A DNA stretch of 22,042 bases from a virus. Made by a program: the position numbers and the translations under genes. Under the pieces are notes generated by a model, which saw only the letters and a list, made by a program, of their open reading frames with translations, made no database searches and had not been told where the DNA came from. The number at the start of each line of letters is the position of its first letter. The first letter of the stretch is position 1. Positions 14,048 through 20,734 of this stretch are shown piece by piece. The DNA is taken from positions 1 through 22,042 of the IMG/VR virus record IMGVR_UViG_3300035661_002932; one strand, written 5' to 3'.

Positions 14048-15961
14048 TTAGACTTTGATCGGGTCAGCTGAGATGTCCAGCCAAACCTTACGCTTGTCGG
14101 TAGCACCGTCTTCTTTGCCAAAGACAAGGTTGATGATCTCACCATCCATGACCTTATCCATTGTGATCTGCACGAGGTGCTCATCAACCTTGGACAGGTA
14201 TTCCTTGAAGTCCTCAGGAGTGGAAGTACCCAGACCCTTATAGTACTTGAACTGCTTGACAGAATCCTTGTTGCCAGCCTTGTTCAACCATTCGTTATAC
14301 TCGAGCTCAGTCTCAAAAGCAATCGGCTCTTTCTTACCCTTAACCCAAACCTTGATGATCGGGGTGAAGAAACGATACACGACACCCAGCTCAAACAGCT
14401 CAGGCCAGAACTTGTAGAGATTGCTAATCATCAGGCCGGCAATATGAGCACCGTCATGGTCCGCATCAGATGTGATAACGAGATGGCTGTAACGAAGGTC
14501 CTTGACCGACTTGACCGGCTCACCGATCTTGAGGCCCATTGCAGCAATGATATTGAAAAACTCTTCATTGTCTGTCAGCTTCTTGACATCGACCGAGTTG
14601 ACGTTCAGCGGCTTACCCTTCAGGGCAAGTGAGCCCATCGTCTTTGGGTTACGACCAGAGATGATAGCCTTTGCAGCGGAGTCACCTTCGGCAATGAACA
14701 GGTAGCATTCGGTCGGCTTCTTACCGGCATACGTTGCATCTTCCAGCTTCAGGATGCGACGCGGGTTGACCTTATCAGCATCCTTGTTCAGCTGCTTCAG
14801 CTGTGCAATCTCAGCTGCCCTTGCTTTTGCTTCCACCCAAGTCAAAACCGACTCAATGATGGGAGACTTCAGCAAACGCTGAATGAGCTTGTCGGAGACC
14901 TTATATGAGGTCTTGTACTCACGCGGTTCGGTGATCAAGTTTTCCTTGGTCTGTGAATCATAACGCGGCTTGATGATACGAGCATTGATGAACACGCGCA
15001 TATGAGACTTGATTTCGGACGGCTTCAGGTCCTTGATCTTATACTTAGTCTTGAAGTGGTCACGCAGCTTGTCAACAATCTGATCAACCACATAATCAAT
15101 ATGGGAGCCGCCTTGCAGAGTTTGAGTAGAGTTGACAAAGGAGACATGTGCGAAGCCGTCATCAGACTTGCTAATGCCAACCTGCCAGTCATCATTCTCG
15201 TCATACTCAAAGTCCGGCGTATACAGCTTGATGTAGTCCTTGAAGGATTCAACACGGATGCGATGATCATTAAGGTATACCTTCAAGCGCGGGTTGCAAC
15301 CAGCAATGTCATAGACACGCTTGACAATCTTTGCGTAATTGTCATCATCCAGCTGAGCTTCGATGTGAGCATAGTCAGGCACAAAGGTGATCTTCGTGAA
15401 GCCAGCTACCTCACCGTCAATGATCATTGGGTCGGTCCTCTCCATCATGTTCTTAGTCCAAGTTTGCTTGAACTGCTTCTTGCCGTCGGATGTCTCAACG
15501 GTAAAACGTGTGGAAAAGATGTTGGTCAGCGAGCTACCCTCACCGTTTTGACCGGTGCCGTCTGAGTCTTCATTATCATCGAAGTTGGAGCCGGAGCGAA
15601 GATAGCCGAAGATCAGGGTAGGCACATACTCATTGTACTCGGAGTGCTTTACAACAGGAATGCCACCGTTGTCATACACAGAGATAGTACCGGTTGCACG
15701 ATCAATGTCAACCTTGATCACATCAAGATGCTTACCTTCGGGGCGCTTCGAGTGGTCAACTGAGTTGGACACGATCTCATCAAACAGCTTCAGCAAGCCA
15801 GGGTTCCAAGTAAGTTTCTTGGTCTCCATCTTGCCTTCAGCATTAACTACGAAGGTTTGTGCAGTGTGGGGTTTAACCGAGCCGATGTACCGGCCAGGGC
15901 GGAGCAGCACATGTTCAACGTCAGTAAGACGACGGTACTTCTGCTCAATGGTTTTCGTCAT
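14048..15961 (-). CDS. 39: DNA topoisomerase II large subunit, T4 gp39-like with TOPRIM
   Basis: The ATPase subunit, 637 aa. GHKL ATPase motifs are LFDEIVSNSVDH with Glu62 and Asn66, YDNGGIPV (96-103) and GQNGEGSSLTNIFS, nearly the GVGSSLTNIF of T4 gp39. The transducer part includes GGSHIDYVVD and RYDSQTKE. The C-terminal TOPRIM domain has LFIAEGDSAAKAI, LALKGKPLNV and the metal-binding DADHDGAH. In T4 the TOPRIM part is split between gp39 and gp60; here it is one uninterrupted chain, as in bacterial GyrB/ParE. GAGGA lies 6 nt before the ATG, and an early promoter is upstream. With the gp52-like subunit it forms a complete phage topoisomerase for replication. Confidence 0.97.
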   Translation of the reverse strand: MTKTIEQKYRRLTDVEHVLLRPGRYIGSVKPHTAQTFVVNAEGKMETKKLTWNPGLLKLFDEIVSNSVDHSKRPEGKHLDVIKVDIDRATGTISVYDNGGIPVVKHSEYNEYVPTLIFGYLRSGSNFDDNEDSDGTGQNGEGSSLTNIFSTRFTVETSDGKKQFKQTWTKNMMERTDPMIIDGEVAGFTKITFVPDYAHIEAQLDDDNYAKIVKRVYDIAGCNPRLKVYLNDHRIRVESFKDYIKLYTPDFEYDENDDWQVGISKSDDGFAHVSFVNSTQTLQGGSHIDYVVDQIVDKLRDHFKTKYKIKDLKPSEIKSHMRVFINARIIKPRYDSQTKENLITEPREYKTSYKVSDKLIQRLLKSPIIESVLTWVEAKARAAEIAQLKQLNKDADKVNPRRILKLEDATYAGKKPTECYLFIAEGDSAAKAIISGRNPKTMGSLALKGKPLNVNSVDVKKLTDNEEFFNIIAAMGLKIGEPVKSVKDLRYSHLVITSDADHDGAHIAGLMISNLYKFWPELFELGVVYRFFTPIIKVWVKGKKEPIAFETELEYNEWLNKAGNKDSVKQFKYYKGLGTSTPEDFKEYLSKVDEHLVQITMDKVMDGEIINLVFGKEDGATDKRKVWLDISADPIKV

Positions 15962-15988
15962 GGTTGGTCCTCTTTGCTAGATGACAGT

Positions 15989-16017
15989 ATTATACTATCA
16001 TTGTGATCTGTTGTAAA
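15989..16017 (-). promoter_or_regulatory. Early sigma70-like promoter for the gp39-like gene
   Basis: TTTACA (16017-16012), a 17-bp spacer and a perfect TATAAT (15994-15989). The expected transcript has a short leader with GAGGA before the ATG at 15961. Confidence 0.8.
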
Positions 16018-16221
16018 CAGCACAGGGAACCAAGCTAACGTTGTTCGTTGACGGTGCAGCGTTACTTATTAACTTTCAACTTATGAACAACTTCAACTTA
16101 TTGGTTCTTAACTGAGCAAGTATTTATTGCTCTTTACTTTGCCCATCTTTGATGAAAGACATGGCACATCCATCCATCACCATCATGCTTAGAACATTTT
16201 TGAATGCTCTATAATGTGATA
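16018..16221. other. Non-coding gap between the topoisomerase promoter and the structured RNA
   Basis: No gene is supported here. It holds two direct copies of TTCAACTTAT (16075-16084 and 16092-16101, 17 bp apart start to start) and a small hairpin GAGCAA/TTGCTC near 16114-16132. The loop of that hairpin contains AATAAATA on the minus strand, seven of eight to the T4 late consensus. The right end carries the -10 box of the plus-strand RNA. Confidence 0.5.
16186..16215 (+). promoter_or_regulatory. Plus-strand promoter for the structured RNA
   Basis: A perfect TATAAT at 16210-16215. There is no good TTGACA; TGCTTA at 16186-16191 is the best upstream element. A start near 16222 would place the 5' end exactly at the first helix of the RNA. 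Confidence 0.5.
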
Positions 16222-16580
16222 GTGAAGCTTTTTCTATGGCTCCAGGCACCTGATAGCCACAAAGGCTATTAGTTAGAGAGCAAAGCTTCCTACCTGACTC
16301 GGCCCTTGATCTTAAGTCAGGTAGCAGGTACTACGCTTACAGCAGAGTTCACCACTCTCAGCCTGCGCAGCAAGTTATCGGGCGCGGAAAGTAACCGCTA
16401 TTACACGAAGATGGCTCTTGGGTGCCCGTTTATCGACCGTGCCTGCACACGTATCATCCCCGGATGTGTAAGGGAAAAGCATAGTTTACAAGGCAGCCTC
16501 GATGCCTTGGCGATCTTTTTGAAGTGCTACCAACCGCATGGTAACCAACTTATGTGTAGGCGCTTCGGGCCCCAATTATG
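16222..16580 (+). ncRNA. Candidate structured non-coding RNA, unknown class
   Basis: About 360 bases more GC-rich than the flanks, on the strand opposite to the neighbouring genes, with many perfect stems. GAAGCTTT (16224-16231) pairs with AAAGCTTC (16282-16289) and encloses TGATAGCC/GGCTATTA (16251-16258 with 16264-16271). CTACCTGACT (16290-16299) pairs with AGTCAGGTAG (16315-16324). Next come AGAGT/ACTCT (16344-16358), GCGG/CCGC with a 7-nt loop (16384-16398) and CAAGGCA/TGCCTTG with a 7-nt loop (16489-16509). CAGGCAC (16243-16249) could pair at long range with GTGCCTG (16439-16445). The first helix starts 2 bases after the predicted transcription start. No tRNA T-loop, tmRNA 5' motif or complete RNase P motif set was found. 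The 3' end is not defined. A 91-codon plus-strand frame inside lacks a start signal. Confidence 0.5.
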
Positions 16581-16647
16581 ATAGCTAACTTAACTTATGA
16601 GAATGATGATTGTAACTAGCTTTATGAAAGTTATGCTATTATTGGGC

Positions 16648-17520
16648 TTATACAGGTAAGGTCTCCGCCATGATGAAGTCACTTGCTTCATCATCATTTT
16701 CAAGCACGGCCTCATCGGTCAGCAGCTTATTGTAGGCTGAAGGGTTGAGCTTATAGCCGTCAAGCAGCTGCTTGCACAGCTCATTGACATCACCTGTACC
16801 CGATGTACCAAAAATTACCTCATTGACAAAGCGATGATCATTTACGCGTCGTGACTTGTCCTTCAGATGCCTATATATCATGCCTTTGAAGTCAGATGGG
16901 CCAGTATAGTTGAAGAATGATTCACTGCGGATGATAGCCACAGGTGCAAAAATTCCCAGGTTAGGGTGACACTTGGCTACAAGTATGAAGTCAATGCGTT
17001 GGTTAAGCGGCAGCTTGGGATTGCAGTGGTTGTAAGCTGTTTCGATCTTCCGCTTAGTGTCCCATGCAATGTTACCGTTGGCAAGCCAAGGCAAGCGCTT
17101 TGACTCTAGGCGGTAAGTATGACCGAATAAGTCAAGCTCATGGTCATAGAAGTTTTGATGAACATCGTCATCATGTGAGTTATGCCGAACAGCTGCACCC
17201 TCAATGCGGTTCATCAGCACATGCATGCAAGCTTCAATCAGCTCACCCACCATAGTCCGATTATAAAGAAAGGTGAGAGCTGCATCACGAGAGCCAGCTG
17301 CAATCTCAGCTCCTAGGTAATGCTTGGCTTGCTCAATGCTACCATGCACCATATGTGCATCATAAAGCTGTTCAGCTACTTGATGAGCACGATCTTTAAC
17401 ATGCAGCAGCTGACCAGGTGTCAGCAGGTCATGAATGTTGAAGTACCCCTCTTGGGAGGTAAAAGCAATTGCTAACATATCCAGCACGTGAATAGCTCCA
17501 GTCTGTCGGTCAATGATCAT
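16648..17520 (-). CDS. Hypothetical protein, possible PD-(D/E)XK nuclease fold, 290 aa
   Basis: No named family is recognised. The middle contains DHELDLFGHTYRLESKRLPW, where Asp130 is followed after eight residues by Glu139-x-Lys141, the spacing of the PD-(D/E)XK metal site at the end of a beta hairpin; then NGNIAWDTKRKIETAYN and RIDFILVAKCH read like further core strands. The N-terminal half is helical and the C-terminus acidic. A nuclease role is an inference from this motif only. The ATG at 17520 has no Shine-Dalgarno and lies two bases after the stop of a broken small gene, so it may have depended on coupling. No terminator is clear after it; the plus-strand RNA converges on its end. Confidence 0.82.
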   Translation of the reverse strand: MIIDRQTGAIHVLDMLAIAFTSQEGYFNIHDLLTPGQLLHVKDRAHQVAEQLYDAHMVHGSIEQAKHYLGAEIAAGSRDAALTFLYNRTMVGELIEACMHVLMNRIEGAAVRHNSHDDDVHQNFYDHELDLFGHTYRLESKRLPWLANGNIAWDTKRKIETAYNHCNPKLPLNQRIDFILVAKCHPNLGIFAPVAIIRSESFFNYTGPSDFKGMIYRHLKDKSRRVNDHRFVNEVIFGTSGTGDVNELCKQLLDGYKLNPSAYNKLLTDEAVLENDDEASDFIMAETLPV

Positions 17521-17522
17521 TT

Positions 17523-17663
17523 TTATTTGAAGATAAAGTAAGCACGGTAGCTCTCATAGTAAGCTGAGCTATCATAAGACACTTGCCAGTCAGCCTTTTC
17601 AAAGATCGGCTCAACATCAAGACATTCTTATAAAGATACAATTATGTGATGCACAGACGGCAT
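17523..17663 (-). pseudogene. Small gene interrupted by an in-frame TAA
   Basis: From the ATG at 17663 the frame reads MPSVHHIIVSL, then TAA, then continues in the same frame as ECLDVEPIFEKADWQV and YYESYRAYFIFK to a second TAA two bases before the next gene. The second part looks like real protein (balanced composition, no Ser/Thr bias) but has no start of its own. Intact it would be 46 aa. No family is recognised and no clear Shine-Dalgarno is seen. A nonsense change or a base error are both possible. Confidence 0.42.
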
Positions 17664-17665
17664 GA

Positions 17666-18190
17666 TCAGCGAGCCAGCGGCTTCTTTTCCAGAATTTCGC
17701 AGATCAGTGCTTCAACCGAACCGGTCGACCAAAGCTTGTGGTTGACACCAATCACACCGGATTCATAAGCACCAGTACGACGTGCATTAACCTTCTCATA
17801 TACCGGCTTGGCCGAATAGATGGATTCTGGTAGCACGATCCCCCATGCGGTCATAACACCTGAGCTGCCGCCGACAGCATCCGGCTCTTCGATGAAGTGG
17901 GTCATCGGGAACAGCTCATGCACACCACAATCATACAAGGCTTCACTGTCATTGATTAAGTCGGAGTACATGCCGCCGTTCAGGACGATCATGGTCTTGT
18001 GGTTTTCTGCCCAGTCAATCAGTATCTTACCTGCCTTGGTCTTGGCAGTGTACTCAGTAAACAGGTCTGAAACTACGTGAGCAGACTGGATTCCTTGTTG
18101 GATGGAGGAGTAGTAAAAGTTGACAAAGGTGTACAGCCGCAGGGGTCCGGTTCCGGTGTCTCGATATTTGGTGGTGCGCTTGGTTGACAT
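17666..18190 (-). CDS. Hypothetical protein with weak PTH2-like pattern, 174 aa
   Basis: GAGGG lies 6 nt before the ATG. The order of elements recalls the peptidyl-tRNA hydrolase 2 fold: a strand RLYTFVNFYY, a helix SIQQGIQSAHVVSDLF (compare the Q-x-x-x-Q-x-x-HA helix of PTH2), a strand TMIVLNGG, a helix, and later VGGSSGVMTAWGIVLP in the place of the PTH2 G-x-x-T-x-L-x-I-x-P strand. The resemblance is by eye and weak; the C-terminal 40 residues are extra. If true it would act on peptidyl-tRNA or be a fold relative without that activity. The upstream frame overlaps this gene by 118 bases, which looks like an artefact of a frameshift in that gene. Confidence 0.8.
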   Translation of the reverse strand: MSTKRTTKYRDTGTGPLRLYTFVNFYYSSIQQGIQSAHVVSDLFTEYTAKTKAGKILIDWAENHKTMIVLNGGMYSDLINDSEALYDCGVHELFPMTHFIEEPDAVGGSSGVMTAWGIVLPESIYSAKPVYEKVNARRTGAYESGVIGVNHKLWSTGSVEALICEILEKKPLAR

Positions 18191-18936
18191 GTAAAGCCCT
18201 CAGGATTAAACAACAGCTTCGTTTGACCCATGCTAAAACGATCAAGCTGAAGCTGCATTCGCTCGAGTCGTCCGATGTAGATCGGTAGCATGGTCTCGAT
18301 GTCAAAGAAGATATAGCGCTTGGTTCCTACCTTGCCATTGAACAGCCGATTGAAGTAATCCTCTTCAGCCGTCTTCATAGCTTTAGCGCTCAAGCTCCTT
18401 AGCTTATCAAGAGTGCTTTTCGGGATGTTCCCAAAATGCTCCGGAACGGTAATGCTACCCTTCCGCTCATGCTTTAGCAAAAGCTGAACTACACGGTATA
18501 ACAGGTGGTGTGAAGCCATGAACTCATCAGTACCTAAGCGTAAGTCAACCCAATTTTGCCCGGATCGATTTACTGCTTTGACCTCCAAGTACGGGATACC
18601 CGTTACATGAATGTCGATGCTGCTTGTAGTACCGCCTAAGGTCACATCATCAAAGATGAAGTAGATAAGTACCTCACCTCGACCGATCCCGCTACCAAGG
18701 TCATCAATAGTCCCATGCATTGTGAACAGTTTCCGCGAAAAAGCGGGAAACGCTGCAATGAAGTTCATAAGCACCGGAATCAGATCATCATCCGTTAGCA
18801 CGGGAGTGATATGCTTCAGCGGTTCAGGGTTACCTTCATTCAGCTCTGCTATCCATCGTTGCCTAAGACGATTTTTAACCTCTAGAGTGATAGCTGCATC
18901 TCCATCTGTTTCCTGGGTTGATTGTACCACATTCAA
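18073..18936 (-). CDS. Possible PD-(D/E)XK nuclease-like protein with disturbed ends
   Basis: The open frame has 287 codons. Its core is GIGRGEVLIYFIFDD (with Gly87-Glu88), then SSIDIHVTGIPYLEVKAV, where Asp108 and Glu118-x-Lys120 fit a PD-(D/E)XK nuclease site with the upstream GxGE often seen in such enzymes. Both ends are suspicious. The only start in this frame is a TTG at 18936 that lies inside the promoter spacer, whereas AGGAAACAG-ATG at 18905 opens a frame MEMQLSL that stops at once but is one missing base away from EVKNRLRQRW. At the other end, residues after TKLLF are Pro/Thr-rich and antagonise the next gene; one extra T near 18208 would give TTTTAA, a stop just before that gene's Shine-Dalgarno. 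The expected product is about 233 aa. Confidence 0.72.
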   Translation of the reverse strand: MNVVQSTQETDGDAAITLEVKNRLRQRWIAELNEGNPEPLKHITPVLTDDDLIPVLMNFIAAFPAFSRKLFTMHGTIDDLGSGIGRGEVLIYFIFDDVTLGGTTSSIDIHVTGIPYLEVKAVNRSGQNWVDLRLGTDEFMASHHLLYRVVQLLLKHERKGSITVPEHFGNIPKSTLDKLRSLSAKAMKTAEEDYFNRLFNGKVGTKRYIFFDIETMLPIYIGRLERMQLQLDRFSMGQTKLLFNPEGFTCQPSAPPNIETPEPDPCGCTPLSTFTTPPSNKESSLLT

Positions 18937-18949
18937 ACAATGTTGTAAA
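18921..18949 (-). promoter_or_regulatory. Early sigma70-like promoter for the nuclease-like gene
   Basis: TTTACA (18949-18944), a 17-bp spacer and TACAAT (18926-18921). A transcript from about 18914 would carry AGGA just before the ATG at 18905 and would exclude the TTG at 18936. Confidence 0.7.
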
Positions 18950-18962
18950 TCTTTGAGAGGTA

Positions 18963-18997
18963 TAAAGAAAAAGCCACCTCTAGTTAAAGAGGCGGCT
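18963..18997 (-). terminator. Rho-independent terminator after the endolysin
   Basis: A 10-bp stem (18972-18981 with 18988-18997, one G:T pair) with a 6-nt loop is followed on the minus strand by TTTTTCTTT. It lies 12 bases after the endolysin stop and just before the next promoter. Confidence 0.9.
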
Positions 18998-19009
18998 CTT
19001 AATCAAAAG

Positions 19010-19501
19010 TTAAGCCGAAGGCTGTTGGTCGCTGTCGGTTACCTGGGTGTCTTCGTATTCAACCTCAATGACATCATCGAGAGTTTTACCGGCATTAAAG
19101 TCGGCTAGTGTCAACCCGCCAGTGAATTGGAAGTGCGGGAACTCTTTGAAAGTCTTCCAATTACCGCCCCATTCAAGGCCTAGGTCTGTGCCTAGCTTAC
19201 CGATGGTTTGCCACAATTGGCCATCAGCTCCACCAGTATTCCAGACTGGCTTACCTGCACGAAGCGGGACAACGTCAAACGCTACATGCCAATTGTGGAA
19301 GCTTTGACCAGCTTTTGCATTTGTAACCTTCACACCTGGCTTTGTACGACCTTGTGCATACAAGGCATCTTGACTTTCAAAGTCACGGTAGGTGGAGGTG
19401 ATGAGCAGGTCAATGCCGTGCTCTTTTGATGCTTCAATCAGCTCTTCAGCCAAGTACTTAACGTATGGGTGAAGGTCATCGAGGCTGCGTGAATTGATCA
19501 T
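19010..19501 (-). CDS. M15-family peptidoglycan peptidase (endolysin)
   Basis: A 163-aa zinc peptidase of the VanY/L-Ala-D-Glu endopeptidase type that cuts the peptide part of peptidoglycan for host lysis. Zinc ligands are readable as His69 and Asp76 in SFHNWHVAFD and His123 in FPHFQ; TSTYRDFESQDALYAQGR and LGLEWGGNWKTF are the usual flanking elements. No signal peptide is present, so a holin would be needed. About 30 C-terminal residues (TLDDVIEVEYEDTQV onwards) form an acidic extension beyond the usual domain. The Shine-Dalgarno AAAGGAG, 8 nt before the ATG, is one arm of a 10-bp inverted repeat, described separately. Confidence 0.95.
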   Translation of the reverse strand: MINSRSLDDLHPYVKYLAEELIEASKEHGIDLLITSTYRDFESQDALYAQGRTKPGVKVTNAKAGQSFHNWHVAFDVVPLRAGKPVWNTGGADGQLWQTIGKLGTDLGLEWGGNWKTFKEFPHFQFTGGLTLADFNAGKTLDDVIEVEYEDTQVTDSDQQPSA

Positions 19502-19505
19502 GATG

Positions 19506-19546
19506 TAGCTCCTTTGTTATTGATGTCTTATTTAATAAAGGAGCTA
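19506..19546 (-). promoter_or_regulatory. Shine-Dalgarno-sequestering hairpin with late-promoter box in its loop
   Basis: On the minus strand TAGCTCCTTT (19546-19537) pairs perfectly with AAAGGAGCTA (19515-19506); the second arm contains the endolysin Shine-Dalgarno. The 21-nt loop carries ATTAAATA (19536-19529), six of eight to the T4 late consensus and complete in its TAAATA part. A late transcript starting near 19523 would lack the first arm and so have a free ribosome binding site, while read-through mRNA from the kinase gene would be blocked. T4 lysozyme gene e is known to be controlled in this way. Confidence 0.72.
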
Positions 19547-19558
19547 TAACTTGCTGCT

Positions 19559-20101
19559 TTATTGCTGCAGCTGCCAGATATGAGCAAAGCCTTCAGCCTT
19601 GCTCGGAGCCTCATAGCTGCTAAGCATGTTGGTGATCACATGTGCCGGGATGTGCTTACCGGTAGCCGCTTCACGTTCAGCCAACCGACGCTTGATCTCG
19701 GCTTCAGGCACATCAAAGCCGATAGCAATGATCATGTGGTTGGGCATCAAGGTGATCTTCTCACTACGAGCTTTCTTGCCCATGTTGGTTTGATCATTGA
19801 TGATATTGATACCCGCTACAGCATTTTCAGCGATACCTGCCAACATTTGTTTCTTCAGCTGTTTCATGTTGACATGCTTATTGAATGCTTCGGTGTAAGT
19901 AATACCCTTGGCAGCTGCGATCTTGTCAATCATGGCATCGGTGCTGGCAATGTAGGTGTTCGGCAGCTCAGCCAATACCTTTTGTACGAAGGTGGACTTA
20001 CCTGAAGCAGGACATCCGATGAGGATCAAACCCCACGGCCGATTATCATTGTTGATGCGCTTCAGCTCGGCAATGATTTGCCCTGCGGTCATTTGCTTCA
20101 T
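19559..20101 (-). CDS. Polynucleotide kinase-like P-loop kinase, kinase domain only
   Basis: A 180-aa P-loop protein resembling the 5'-kinase domain of T4 Pnkp. Walker A is GCPASGKST (residues 29-37). The following STDAMIDKIAAAKGITY corresponds to the strand-helix holding the T4 kinase active-site Asp; DQTNMGKKARSEKI matches the T4 DTNLNPERR region; and RRLAEREAATGKHIPAHVI is the arginine-rich lid. The Pnkp 3'-phosphatase domain (DxDGT) is missing. It likely phosphorylates 5'-OH ends of RNA or DNA, feeding the RNA ligase at 9286-10479, though a nucleotide or other small-molecule kinase is possible. AAGGA lies 6 nt before the ATG, with an early promoter upstream. Confidence 0.9.
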   Translation of the reverse strand: MKQMTAGQIIAELKRINNDNRPWGLILIGCPASGKSTFVQKVLAELPNTYIASTDAMIDKIAAAKGITYTEAFNKHVNMKQLKKQMLAGIAENAVAGINIINDQTNMGKKARSEKITLMPNHMIIAIGFDVPEAEIKRRLAEREAATGKHIPAHVITNMLSSYEAPSKAEGFAHIWQLQQ

Positions 20102-20131
20102 GTGTTATCCTTCCAGCTATTAGATAGAAGG

Positions 20132-20160
20132 ATTGTATCATGAACTTAGGTACCTGTAAA
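20132..20160 (-). promoter_or_regulatory. Early sigma70-like promoter for the PNK-like kinase
   Basis: TTTACA (20160-20155), a 17-bp spacer and TACAAT (20137-20132), about 30 bases before the ATG at 20101. It starts only 6 bases after the preceding gene ends. Confidence 0.75.
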
Positions 20161-20165
20161 CAGGC

Positions 20166-20714
20166 TTATTGCACAGGTATTGCTTTAAGCAAGGTGCTTA
20201 AGTCATCAATCGAAAGCCGTGTAGGGACTCGACGTGTTGGGATGCCACGAAATACTAGTGCAAGGTACGTTGTTTGCTGTTCAGTGACCTCATCTTGGAA
20301 CGGAGTCTCTTCAGCATACAATAAGTAGTTAGGATTACACATATACGGCACAACATCGGCCTTAACATTGTTCTTGATTCGATTTAGCCGTAGAGCAGGT
20401 AAGCTACCTTCAAGGTTGACAATGTCAAGCATACCTGGTGTACCGTCGCACGATGACACACCTGTTTGAATACCCTGTGTGACATCAACGGCATCAAGTA
20501 TGGATTCGATACTTTCCATTGATGCAAGCGTATAGAACGTATACTCAGGATAACCGATAATATGCACCCGAGACGCAGTAAATGTGGTGCGATAAAGCTT
20601 ATCTTCAAGCACTTCCTTTTCAACAAGGAGGATTGAGCTCTTGTTGACGATGATAGGTTGCTTGTTTGTAAAGGAGCTGGTTGTCAGCTTGTCGAATCGT
20701 AGGAATTGTGTCAT
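20166..20714 (-). CDS. Hypothetical protein, 182 aa
   Basis: No family is recognised. The protein begins MTQFLRFDKLTTSSFT and reads as a soluble, beta-rich domain (PIIVNKSSILLVEKEV, then RVHIIGYPEYTFYTL), with a C-terminal helix SIDDLSTLLKAI. There is no Shine-Dalgarno before the ATG at 20714; a late-like box GATAAATA ends 6 nt upstream, which would give an almost leaderless mRNA. The next early promoter begins directly after its stop. Confidence 0.8.
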   Translation of the reverse strand: MTQFLRFDKLTTSSFTNKQPIIVNKSSILLVEKEVLEDKLYRTTFTASRVHIIGYPEYTFYTLASMESIESILDAVDVTQGIQTGVSSCDGTPGMLDIVNLEGSLPALRLNRIKNNVKADVVPYMCNPNYLLYAEETPFQDEVTEQQTTYLALVFRGIPTRRVPTRLSIDDLSTLLKAIPVQ

Positions 20715-20720
20715 GGAAGC

Positions 20721-20728
20721 TATTTATC
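20721..20728 (-). promoter_or_regulatory. T4-late-like box GATAAATA next to an ATG
   Basis: Seven of eight bases match TATAAATA. It lies 6 nt before the ATG at 20714, closer than a normal leader would allow, so it is either a leaderless late promoter or chance. Confidence 0.35.
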
Positions 20729-20734
20729 TCATAA

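Noticed and set aside
16272-16290. RNase P RNA fragment
   Set aside because: AGAGAGCAAA resembles a conserved rnpB string, but the other conserved regions (GAGGAAAGTCC and ACAGAACCCGGCTTA type) are absent.
16222-16580. tmRNA matching the SmpB gene
   Set aside because: No tRNA-like 5' motif (TTCGAC), no T-loop sequence, no matching acceptor strands near an ACCA on either strand, and no convincing tag reading frame.
16306-16581. 91-codon plus-strand protein gene
   Set aside because: It needs a TTG start without a ribosome binding site and lies across several perfect RNA stems; the structured-RNA reading explains the stretch better.
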